This document shows, one piece after another, positions 7,357 through 16,456 of a DNA stretch of 64,000 nt. Positions within the stretch are counted from its first letter, which is position 1. Every line of letters begins with the position of its first letter. The notes under the pieces are model-generated. The model was not told the origin of the DNA and searched no databases. It saw only the letters and a program-made list of their open reading frames with translations. The DNA comes from Sphingosinicella sp963974575 (GTDB lineage Bacteria; Pseudomonadota; Alphaproteobacteria; Sphingomonadales; Sphingomonadaceae): NCBI RefSeq assembly GCF_963974575.1, contig NZ_CAXBBQ010000007.1:124001-188000 (forward strand), read 5' to 3'. Made by a program: the position numbers and the translations under genes.

Positions 7357-9537
7357 GTGATTTCAACTTCGCGGGCCGCGCTGGCGGCTGCTCTTTGCTA
7401 TGGAATGACAATGGGTGCGGCGCAGGCGGCGGAAGACGCGGCAGCGCTCGACGACGGCACGATCACGGTGACGGCGACGCGCAGCCCGATCTCGATCGAT
7501 GACGCGCCGACGGTGGTGACGGTGATCGACGAGCAGCGCATCGCCGACGAACTCGTCACCGACATCAAGGATCTCGTGCGCTTCGAACCGGGCGTTTCGG
7601 TGCGCCGCGCGCCTACGCGTTTCGGCGCTGCGTTCGGCACCACGGGCCGCGCGGGCAACGAGGGCTTCACGATCCGCGGCATCGGCGGCAACCACGTGCT
7701 CATCCAGGTGGACGGCGTGCGCGTGCCCGACGGTTTCAGCTTCGGCGCGCAGGGCGTGGGGCGCGGCGACTATGTCGACATCGGGCTCGTGAAATCGGTG
7801 GAGATTCTACGCGGCCCGGCCTCGGCGCTTTACGGCAGTGACGGGCTTTCGGGCGCGGTGAGTTTCGTGACGAGCAACCCCTCCGACATCCTGAAGGACG
7901 GACAGAGTTTCGGCGGGCTGGTGCGCGGCGGTTATAGTTCGGCGGACGAGGAATTCAGCGAGACGGCCATCCTTGCAGCGCGCGGCGGCACGGTCTCCGG
8001 CATGGTCGCCTACACGCGGCGCGACTACAAGGAACTCGACAACAAGGGCACCGACGACCGCACGGGATCGCTGCGCACGACGCCGAACCCGCAGGACGGC
8101 GAATCTGATGCAGTGCTCGGCCGGCTGGTGTGGGAACCCGGCGGCGGGCATACGGTGCGCCTGACGGGTGAGTACGTCGACACGTCGCTTTATGCGAACG
8201 TGCTTTCCGGTCTCAGCGCCACGGTCGATCGGCTGGAAGCGTGGGATACAGGCAAGCGCGTTCGCGCCGCCGCCGACTGGACGTGGGAGGGCGAAGGCGC
8301 GATCGATTATGCGCGCGTCGGCGCCTACTGGCAGGACGCGAAGGATCGGCAATATACCGAGGAGGATCGCACCCCGGCAGCGGATCGCAGCCGGCTCAAC
8401 ACCTTCGATAACCGGGTGATCGGCGCGTCGGCGGAATTCCGCGCGGGCTTCTCGACAGGCGCGGTTGATCACCGCGTAAGCTTCGGCGGCGACATCAGTG
8501 AAACGCGGCAAAAGGGTGTGCGCGACGGCACGGTGCCGCCGTTCGGTGAAACCTATCCGACGCGGGCGTTCCCGGTGACCGACTACACGCTCGCCGGGCT
8601 TTATGTGGGCGACGAGATCAGCTTAGCGGGCGGCGCTGTAACGCTGTTCCCTGCACTGCGTTTCGATCACTACAAGCTTTCACCCAAGGAAGATCCGCTG
8701 CTGCCGGGGCTCGCAGCTGCGGGCCAGAGCGATTCCCGCGTATCGCCGAAGTTCGGCGCCGTTGTGAAGCTGAGCCAGGCGGTGCGGTTGTTCGGTAACT
8801 ATGGCCGCGGTTTCAAGGCGCCTGAGCCGAGCCAGGTGAACCAATTCTTCTCCAACCTGTCCTCCGGCTACACCTCGATCCCGAACCCCAATCTCGGGCC
8901 GGAAAAGAGCGAAAGCATCGAAGGCGGTTTCCGGGTGACGAGCGAGGCCGTGCGCTTCGAGGCGAGCGTGTTTCACGCCAAGTTCGACGATTTCATCCTG
9001 CAGAAGATGGTGAGCGGCAGCTTCACGCCTGCAGACCCAGCGATCTACCAGTTCGTCAACGTCAACGCGGCGAAGGTGGACGGCGCGGAAGCGAAGCTTG
9101 AAGTGAAGCAGGGCGGTTTCACCGGTACGCTTTCCGTCAGCTATGCCGATGGCACGCTGACCAATGAGGACGGCGTCAAGTCGCCGCTCGACACGATCGA
9201 CCCGCTGAAAGTGGTTGCCGGGATCGGCTACCGCGAGACGGAAGGCCGGTTCGGCGGACAAGTGATCGCGACGTTCGGGGCGCAGAAGTCGATCAAGGAT
9301 GCCGAAGGTGCGTGCAGCAGCGCCTGCTGGCGGCCGGGCGACTTCCTGATCTTCGACGCGACCGCGTTCGTGCGGATCGGCGAGGCGATCACGCTGCGCG
9401 CGGGCATCTTCAACATCACCGACAGGAAATACGCGTGGTGGAGCGATGTGCGCGGCCTCGCCGACAGCTCCGCGATCAAGGACGCCTACACCCAGCCCGG
9501 ACGCAACGCGAGCGTCTCCGCGACGTTCCGCTTTTAA
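7357..9537 (+). CDS. TonB-dependent receptor, hemoglobin/transferrin/lactoferrin type
   Basis: An outer-membrane receptor of about 726 residues. After a signal peptide ending GAAQA comes a TonB box-like TITVTATR, the plug domain (VEILRGPASALYGSDGLSGAV) and a 22-strand barrel with FKAPEPSQVNQFF and the C-terminal ITDRKYAWWSDVRG and aromatic RF end. These features match the TonB-hemoglobin/transferrin/lactoferrin subfamily that imports heme. GTG 7357 is preferred over ATG 7330 because GGGGGT sits just upstream and the Fur-like box would otherwise abut the start codon. It is followed after 17 bases by a DUF6607 gene, its usual partner. Confidence 0.88.
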   Translation: MISTSRAALAAALCYGMTMGAAQAAEDAAALDDGTITVTATRSPISIDDAPTVVTVIDEQRIADELVTDIKDLVRFEPGVSVRRAPTRFGAAFGTTGRAGNEGFTIRGIGGNHVLIQVDGVRVPDGFSFGAQGVGRGDYVDIGLVKSVEILRGPASALYGSDGLSGAVSFVTSNPSDILKDGQSFGGLVRGGYSSADEEFSETAILAARGGTVSGMVAYTRRDYKELDNKGTDDRTGSLRTTPNPQDGESDAVLGRLVWEPGGGHTVRLTGEYVDTSLYANVLSGLSATVDRLEAWDTGKRVRAAADWTWEGEGAIDYARVGAYWQDAKDRQYTEEDRTPAADRSRLNTFDNRVIGASAEFRAGFSTGAVDHRVSFGGDISETRQKGVRDGTVPPFGETYPTRAFPVTDYTLAGLYVGDEISLAGGAVTLFPALRFDHYKLSPKEDPLLPGLAAAGQSDSRVSPKFGAVVKLSQAVRLFGNYGRGFKAPEPSQVNQFFSNLSSGYTSIPNPNLGPEKSESIEGGFRVTSEAVRFEASVFHAKFDDFILQKMVSGSFTPADPAIYQFVNVNAAKVDGAEAKLEVKQGGFTGTLSVSYADGTLTNEDGVKSPLDTIDPLKVVAGIGYRETEGRFGGQVIATFGAQKSIKDAEGACSSACWRPGDFLIFDATAFVRIGEAITLRAGIFNITDRKYAWWSDVRGLADSSAIKDAYTQPGRNASVSATFRF

Positions 9538-9554
9538 ACCCAAGGATGAAAGCC

Positions 9555-10562
9555 ATGAAACCGATCTACCAGACCCTCGGCGCGAGCCTGTTCGCGCTCG
9601 CCATCGCCGTTTCGCCCGCGCTTGCCGACAAGCCCGTGGCGGAGCGCACCGCCACCGCCGAGAAGGCGTCGTTCGATGCCGACCGCGCCGACATCCTTGC
9701 CATGGCGGGCAATTACCGCGTGCGCTTCGAAATGCAGGAATCGACGCCGTGGACGACGGACTACACGCCGCTCGAGCGGAAGAGATCGGGCGGGCACGAG
9801 GTTGTGCGCGTGATCGAAGATACCGGCCGCCGCATCGTGCTGCAGCATTTGCTGGTGGTGGAGGACGAGAACGACAAGCCCTTCATCATCAAGCACTGGC
9901 GGCAAGATTGGGATTACGAGCCTGCGAAGGTTCTGGTTTACGCCGGGGATGGCAATTGGGTGTGGGAAGAGGTTCCCGAGCGGATGCGCGCGGGCCGCTG
10001 GTCGCAGACCGTGTGGCAGGTGGACGACAGCCCGCGCTATGCCGGATGGGGACAGTGGGAAACGCAGGCGGGCATCCGCCGCTGGCGTTCCAACTGGACG
10101 TGGCGGCCGCTCGCGCGGCGCGATGCGGTGCGAAATCCAGCGTATGACCGCTACTTCTCGATCAACCGCCACCAGCCGACGCCCACGGGCTGGATCCACT
10201 GGCAGGACAATACCAAGATGGCCGAGGAGAACGGCAAGCTGCGCCCGATCGTGCAGGAATATGTGCTGAACACCTACACCAAGTTCGACGGCTACAACGT
10301 GAAGGCCGCCGACGATTACTGGGCGAAGACGAAGGGTTACTGGGCAGCGGTGCGCGGGCTTTGGGATGAGGTCGCGGCGAAGCGCGGCGGCATCCATGTC
10401 GCGGAGAAGGCCGACACCGGCACTGTCATCTCCGGGCGCCTGCTGGAGATCGGCGACGACGTGAACAGCGGCAAGCTGAAGGACGCGGCGGCGATCAGCG
10501 AGGCGCGCAAGCTCATCACCGAGGCGACGGCGGAGCCGCCACAGGTCGCTATCCGACAATAA
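9555..10562 (+). CDS. DUF6607 family exported protein
   Basis: A protein of about 335 residues with a signal peptide (LGASLFALAIAVSPALA). The mature part is rich in Trp and charged residues (KHWRQDWDYEP, VWEEVPERMRAGRWSQTVWQVDDSPRYAGWG), matching the DUF6607 family found beside heme-type TonB receptors. ATG 9555 has AAGGA eight bases upstream; ATG 9546 is also in frame. The function is unknown; co-transcription with the receptor suggests a periplasmic role in heme or iron acquisition. The last 14 bases overlap the convergent MgtC/DUF4010 gene. Confidence 0.8.
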   Translation: MKPIYQTLGASLFALAIAVSPALADKPVAERTATAEKASFDADRADILAMAGNYRVRFEMQESTPWTTDYTPLERKRSGGHEVVRVIEDTGRRIVLQHLLVVEDENDKPFIIKHWRQDWDYEPAKVLVYAGDGNWVWEEVPERMRAGRWSQTVWQVDDSPRYAGWGQWETQAGIRRWRSNWTWRPLARRDAVRNPAYDRYFSINRHQPTPTGWIHWQDNTKMAEENGKLRPIVQEYVLNTYTKFDGYNVKAADDYWAKTKGYWAAVRGLWDEVAAKRGGIHVAEKADTGTVISGRLLEIGDDVNSGKLKDAAAISEARKLITEATAEPPQVAIRQ

Positions 10563-11820
10563 CCAGCGCTGCGAGGCCGATACCGCCTGCCGCGAAGCTG
10601 AACATCAGCGTTGCGGCAGCGGCCCAGCCTTTGCGCCAGCCGGCAAGGCCGATGCAGATCGCGGCCTTGAACGCGGTGTTGAGCAGGATCGGAACGCCGA
10701 GCACGGCGCCCGCGGTGACGGGATCGAGGCTGCCTGCGGGCAGTGCGCCGAGCGTGACGGTGGCGGCGTCGACGTCGAAGGTGCCGGTGAGCGCGATGAT
10801 GACGCCGAGCCCCGCTTCCCCGTATTGCGCCTCCGCCCAGCGCGCGAACAGCGAGGCGCCCGCGATGAGCGCCGCAAAGCCGAGCGCGGGGAGAATGTCG
10901 AACGGGTTTGCGGAGGTCATCGGCGCGGCCCGCGAGGGCGCGTGCTGGTTGTGCCGCATGACGAATGCCGCGGCGGCGAGCGCGGCAAGGCCGCCCGGCA
11001 CGACGATCCACGCCAGCGTCGGCACGACGAAGCCCGCGACGGCGGCAGCGAGGATGAGCGTGCGCGCCATCATGACCGCACCCGCGAGCGCGATACCTGC
11101 GATGGCGGGCGCAGGCGCGTCTTCACCCTCTGCCAGGCGACGCGCGAGTGCGGCCGTTGCGGCGGTCGACGAGACGAGCGCGCCGGCCGCTGCCGTGGCC
11201 AGCGTGCCGCGCACCTCGCCGAAACGCTTCGCCGCGACGTAGCCCACAAAGGAGAGCCCCGACACGAGCACGACGACGAACCAGATGTCGCGCGGGTTCC
11301 AGGCATCATAAGGGCCATAAGCGGCATCGGGCAGCAGCGGCCACACGACGATCGAGATCAGCGCGAAACGCGCCACCGCCTTCACCTCGGCGGCAGTGAG
11401 GCCGCGAATCCAGGCGTGGAGCTCCTCGCGCATCGCGAGCAGCACGACCATGACCCCCGCCGAGACGGAGGCGACGAGTACCTGATCCGTCGTCGCGAGC
11501 AGCCCGAGCGCAAGCGTGATGAGCCCGGCGATCGTCGTCGTCGCGCTGACGCTCGCGGTGGGATCCCTCGCCATGTCGCGGACATAGCCTGCGACGAGCG
11601 CGAGAGCGGCGGCAGCGATGAGCAGCACGGCCGGTAGCAGCGCATCGCCGATCATCAGCCCCGCGAGCCCACCCAGCAGGCCGAGGAGGCCGAAGGTGCG
11701 GAACCCGGCGACGCGTCCGCCCGCGGGCTCGCCGCGCGCGCTCCAGCCGCGTTCGACGCCGATAAGCAGGCTGAGCGCGAGCGCGATCCCGAGATCAGCG
11801 AGCGGCGCGAGGTCGGTCAC
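10549..11820 (-). CDS. MgtC/SapB-DUF4010 membrane protein
   Basis: An inner-membrane protein of about 423 residues with some twelve hydrophobic segments. The N-terminal third is MgtC/SapB-like (ALALSLLIGVERGW, GFRTFGLLGLLGGLAG); the rest is DUF4010, with the repeated SSTAATAALARR and TLGALPAGSLDP segments. MgtC-type proteins act in magnesium homeostasis and virulence, but the role of DUF4010 forms is not defined. The start is GTG 11820, coupled to the upstream DUF2061 gene by a GTGA overlap. Its stop lies inside the end of the DUF6607 gene on the other strand. Confidence 0.82.
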   Translation of the reverse strand: MTDLAPLADLGIALALSLLIGVERGWSARGEPAGGRVAGFRTFGLLGLLGGLAGLMIGDALLPAVLLIAAAALALVAGYVRDMARDPTASVSATTTIAGLITLALGLLATTDQVLVASVSAGVMVVLLAMREELHAWIRGLTAAEVKAVARFALISIVVWPLLPDAAYGPYDAWNPRDIWFVVVLVSGLSFVGYVAAKRFGEVRGTLATAAAGALVSSTAATAALARRLAEGEDAPAPAIAGIALAGAVMMARTLILAAAVAGFVVPTLAWIVVPGGLAALAAAAFVMRHNQHAPSRAAPMTSANPFDILPALGFAALIAGASLFARWAEAQYGEAGLGVIIALTGTFDVDAATVTLGALPAGSLDPVTAGAVLGVPILLNTAFKAAICIGLAGWRKGWAAAATLMFSFAAGGIGLAALVIVG

Positions 11821-12335
11821 ACGTGCCCGCCTTTGGCGCGGCCGTAGGGGATGCGATCCCACACGCGCTCATGAAACACATAGAGAAGCAGTTTCGTCGC
11901 CACCTCGCCGCCGCCGATGGTGAGCGCGGTGAGCGGGTGCCCGGTAAAGAGCAGCGCGAGCAGGGCGGTATCGAGGCTCGCGAGGATGCGCCAGCTTGCC
12001 GCTTTCGAGCCGCTGCGGCGCAGGCCTTCGATGCGGCGCCCGCGCCGATCGGTCCACACCGCCCAGCGCAGCCGCGACCAAACGCGCTCGTGAAGGAAGA
12101 ACAGCAGCGTTTTCGTGATGACCTCGGCAAGCGCGATGTAGCCCGCCGTGTGCAGGTTTTCGGCCTGCGTCGCGGTTTCGCGCACGCCGAAATGCGGCGC
12201 GAGGAAGGTGAGCACCAGGTAGGACAGGATCAACGTATCGAGCGTGCCGACGAAGCGCCACGAGATCGCTTTCGCCAGACTGCGCGCACGGCTTTCGTGC
12301 GCGTAGGCGGCGTTTGCGCTGTTTTCCCTCACCAT
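11817..12335 (-). CDS. Tandem DUF2061 membrane protein
   Basis: A 172-residue protein made of two DUF2061 repeats. The first is LAKAISWRFVGTLDTLILSYL to LFFLHERVWSRL; the second is KAASWRILASLDTALLALLF to LLLYVFHERVWDRI. Each has two membrane segments ending in the HERVW signature. DUF2061 is a small predicted membrane domain without known activity; internal duplication is visible here. ATG 12335 is preferred. The end overlaps the GTG of the MgtC/DUF4010 gene, so the two form an operon. Confidence 0.8.
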   Translation of the reverse strand: MVRENSANAAYAHESRARSLAKAISWRFVGTLDTLILSYLVLTFLAPHFGVRETATQAENLHTAGYIALAEVITKTLLFFLHERVWSRLRWAVWTDRRGRRIEGLRRSGSKAASWRILASLDTALLALLFTGHPLTALTIGGGEVATKLLLYVFHERVWDRIPYGRAKGGHV

Positions 12336-12493
12336 CGCATTCCCGTAACCGCCTGCCCCTAAACGGCCAACTAGCATAGCGCCATCATGCGGAAAGCATG
12401 AAAATCCTGACACGCGGTTTTCGCAAGGGGTGGATGCACCGTTACGGCCTTGTTATGTTTGGGAAACGACATGGCATTCGAGGGAGTGGGGGC

Positions 12494-13552
12494 ATGGCGG
12501 ATACACGCATCGGTATCGTCAAGCGGATCATCTGGCCGGCGAAAGCATCGCTCTTCGCGCTGATCGGCGGCGCGGTCGGCCTGTTTGGCGACCTCGTGAA
12601 CTTCTTCGCGGAATTTCTGTCCGCAGATGTGCTCGTCCTCATCTTCGCGGTGGTGACGGCGGTTGCGGGGCTGCTCTGCTTCCAGCGCGCGTTCATGGTG
12701 AATGCGGCAGACGACAAGGCCGTGGATGAGGTGGTGCAGTGCACGCAGTGCGACGCCTTCCGCTTCGGGCTGTTCGCGACCGCGGCGTTCATCCTTCTCA
12801 TGCTCGTGGGGCAAGGGCAGTCCGCGACCGAGGCGGTGGGGCGGCAGCTCGGGCTTATCAAGGAAGACACCGCCGTGATCCGCGATCAGGTGGGCGACCT
12901 TCATGCGATGGCGCAGCCGCAGATGATCATCGACGATCCCGAATCGGCGGCGGACCATTTCAACAATGCCTGGATCTACCAGATGATGCAGCGCAACTCG
13001 GCAAAGGCCTTCGCCGAGATGCAGACGCTGTATGCGAATTACGCCCCGAAGAAACTGGACGCCGCGCAGCTCTATTTCGACAGCGGCAACGCGGTGAAAG
13101 GCCGGGCGCAACTGGTGGAGGACATGCAGGCTCTGGCGCGGAAGACCGGCGATGCCACGCTGCTGGTGATCGCGGCACGTGCGGCGCCGAGCGCGGAGGC
13201 CGGCGATGCGATGGCGGCCGAGGCGCAGAAGCTGGACCCCGAACTGCCGTTCGCGTGGTGGGACATCATGCGGCCCAAGCCGGTGAAGGTGGGCGACATG
13301 ACGCAGCGCGGCGCGGCGGCACAGCGAGACCGGTTCATTGCCGAACGCGAAACCGTGGAGAAATTCCGCGCACTTTACGGTGCATACCCGGCCCAGCACT
13401 GGTTCTTCCTGCCGCAGTTCGCGGGCGACCTGGAAACGATCGCGCGCCAGCAATCAGAAAGCATGGCGAACAATATCGCGACGTATGACGACATTGCGAG
13501 CGGAAGGCTCGCAGACCGCGTGCGCGAGGAATATCGCCAGAAGAACCGGTAG
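12494..13552 (+). CDS. Membrane protein with helical soluble domain, unknown
   Basis: A 352-residue protein starting MADTRIG at ATG 12494 behind a GGGAGTGGGGG purine tract. Three hydrophobic segments lie in the first 125 residues, with a CTQC motif just before the third. A long mostly helical region follows (AADHFNNAWIYQMMQRNSAKAF, LYFDSGNAVKGRAQLVEDM) that may form TPR-like repeats. No family recognised. The CxxC could bind metal or act in redox, but nothing confirms this. It is transcribed alone, divergent from the DUF2061 operon. Confidence 0.65.
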   Translation: MADTRIGIVKRIIWPAKASLFALIGGAVGLFGDLVNFFAEFLSADVLVLIFAVVTAVAGLLCFQRAFMVNAADDKAVDEVVQCTQCDAFRFGLFATAAFILLMLVGQGQSATEAVGRQLGLIKEDTAVIRDQVGDLHAMAQPQMIIDDPESAADHFNNAWIYQMMQRNSAKAFAEMQTLYANYAPKKLDAAQLYFDSGNAVKGRAQLVEDMQALARKTGDATLLVIAARAAPSAEAGDAMAAEAQKLDPELPFAWWDIMRPKPVKVGDMTQRGAAAQRDRFIAERETVEKFRALYGAYPAQHWFFLPQFAGDLETIARQQSESMANNIATYDDIASGRLADRVREEYRQKNR

Positions 13553-13618
13553 TTCTCCCCCACGTGGACTCGGGTCTGAAAAGCGCGTAAATCTTAGGAT
13601 TGCGGGAGGGAGAGGGAC

Positions 13619-13891
13619 ATGCCGCAGTTCGTTATCGAAAGAGATATGCCCGGCGTCGGCAAGCTCGGTCCGGCCGAGCTGAAGGCCGCATCGCAAGGGT
13701 CGTGCAACGTGCTCCGCACGCTTGGACCCGAGATCCAGTGGGTTAACAGCTATGTGACCGACGACAAGATCTATTGCGTCTATCGCGCGCCGAGCGCGGA
13801 TATTATCCGGCAGCACGCGGAAACGGCGGGCTTCCCGGCGAACAGTGTCGCCGAGGTGCGCGCGACGATCGATCCGACGACAGCGGAATAG
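13619..13891 (+). CDS. DUF4242 domain protein
   Basis: A 90-residue single-domain protein. It begins PQFVIERDMPGVGKL, contains SYVTDDKIYCVYRAPS and ends with the PANSVAEVRATIDP segment, the standard order in DUF4242 (predicted nickel-binding, ferredoxin-like fold). Its biological role is unknown. GGGAGGGAGAGG precedes the ATG. A hairpin directly after the stop probably terminates it. Confidence 0.85.
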   Translation: MPQFVIERDMPGVGKLGPAELKAASQGSCNVLRTLGPEIQWVNSYVTDDKIYCVYRAPSADIIRQHAETAGFPANSVAEVRATIDPTTAE

Positions 13892-13920
13892 GCATCCGGA
13901 CACCGCCCGGATGCCGGTTT
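13891..13920. terminator. Hairpin between convergent genes, likely terminator
   Basis: GGCATCCGG (13891-13899) pairs with CCGGATGCC (13907-13915), followed by GGTTT. It sits between the convergent DUF4242 and helicase stops, so it may act on both strands, though the T tract is short. Confidence 0.55.
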
Positions 13921-13924
13921 CGCG

Positions 13925-15388
<1,464 letters not shown>

Positions 15389-15625
15389 TACAGTCTTTCA
15401 ATAAACGGACCCATGCCGCGCTGCCGGAATTGGCGCGCGGACGCGGGTGCGGTGTCGTGACGACCCGCGTGACGAGGGGAAGCCGGTGGGCCGAACCGTC
15501 TGAAGACGCGCGCTCAATTCCCGAAGGAAGCGATCACGCCGGGCGCGTCAGGGCCTTGCGGCCGACGTTCGGTCACGGCGGCATGTGGCGGAAAAATGTG
15601 GCGGCGTCAAGGCGCTGCGCCAAAA
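15389..15625. other. Intergenic region, no gene seen
   Basis: The 237 bases between the helicase start and the PEP-CTERM terminator show no supported coding frame. The part next to 15388 must hold the helicase promoter and leader. I see no clear operator or repeat. Confidence 0.5.
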
Positions 15626-15661
15626 CGAAGACGGGCGCCCGTTGCCGGACGCCCGTTTTGC
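15626..15661 (-). terminator. Terminator of PEP-CTERM gene
   Basis: Read on the minus strand, ACGGGCG (plus 15650-15656) pairs with CGCCCGT (plus 15631-15637); after the stem come CTTC and GTTTT. The flanking AAAACG/CGTTTT extends the symmetry. It lies about 20 bases after the stop of the PEP-CTERM gene. Confidence 0.65.
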
Positions 15662-15679
15662 GTGACGAAGATCGTGAGT

Positions 15680-16297
15680 TCAGCCGCGGCGGCGACGCGC
15701 CATGCTGAGACCCATCAGGCCGAGGCCGAAGAGGCCGAGCATCGCAGGCTCAGGCACATCCGTCGTGTCGCCATCTTCGAACTTGAAGCGGACCTGCTTG
15801 ATTTCAGCCCAGACACCTTCGGTCGTCGAAAACGTGTAAGAATTCACGCCCGGGGCAAATTCAATGGTGAACTTGTTCTGGCCATTGTCGTCGATATCGA
15901 AAACGAAACCGTTTCCGAAGTCGACCTTGCCGCCGCCCGATTTTTTGACGCCAAGGATGTTGACCGTAAGCAACGCAAAGGCAACGTCGTCGTCAAGGAA
16001 GTCGATCGTGAGCGATGTGTAGCCGTTGCCGGCGACGTCCGTGATGAGCGCCTGTCCGCCACCGTCATACTGAATGGCTTCATCGCCATAAACGTAGACA
16101 TAGTTGGTCGGGCCCGAGTTTACGCAGCCGACAACGCCATCGTTGATGGCGGCCGGGCGAGGATCGGTGCACGAATTGAACTCCAGGTTTCCTTCAACGC
16201 CACCGCCGAAAGTGCCTGTTTCCACGTTGATCGGATTGGCCATCACTGCCGTCGGCAAAATCGCGGCAACAGCAGCGCTCAAAAGAACCTTCTTCAT
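15680..16297 (-). CDS. PEP-CTERM sorting-domain protein
   Basis: A 205-residue secreted protein. It has a signal peptide (KKVLLSAAVAAILPTAVMA), an acidic beta-rich mature domain without recognised enzyme motifs, and a C-terminal sorting signal VPEPAMLGLFGLGLMG followed by an Arg cluster. The PEP motif, hydrophobic helix and RRRR end are the classic PEP-CTERM tripartite signal recognised by an exosortase/archaeosortase-like transpeptidase for surface or EPS-associated display. ATG 16297 is chosen for its AGGAGA site. No exosortase gene is in the window. Confidence 0.88.
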   Translation of the reverse strand: MKKVLLSAAVAAILPTAVMANPINVETGTFGGGVEGNLEFNSCTDPRPAAINDGVVGCVNSGPTNYVYVYGDEAIQYDGGGQALITDVAGNGYTSLTIDFLDDDVAFALLTVNILGVKKSGGGKVDFGNGFVFDIDDNGQNKFTIEFAPGVNSYTFSTTEGVWAEIKQVRFKFEDGDTTDVPEPAMLGLFGLGLMGLSMARRRRG

Positions 16298-16456
16298 CGT
16301 TCGTCTCCTGGCCGGGGGCGTTGTTCCTCTGCCATCCCGGTTCACATGCGAAACAAAGCAATTCCTGTGCCAGATGCGGAGTCGCGCTGAAATCCGCCGT
16401 TTGCGAGTGACTTGCAATAACTCTTGTCAGATTCTCCGACAGTTTCGGCGCCGTAC

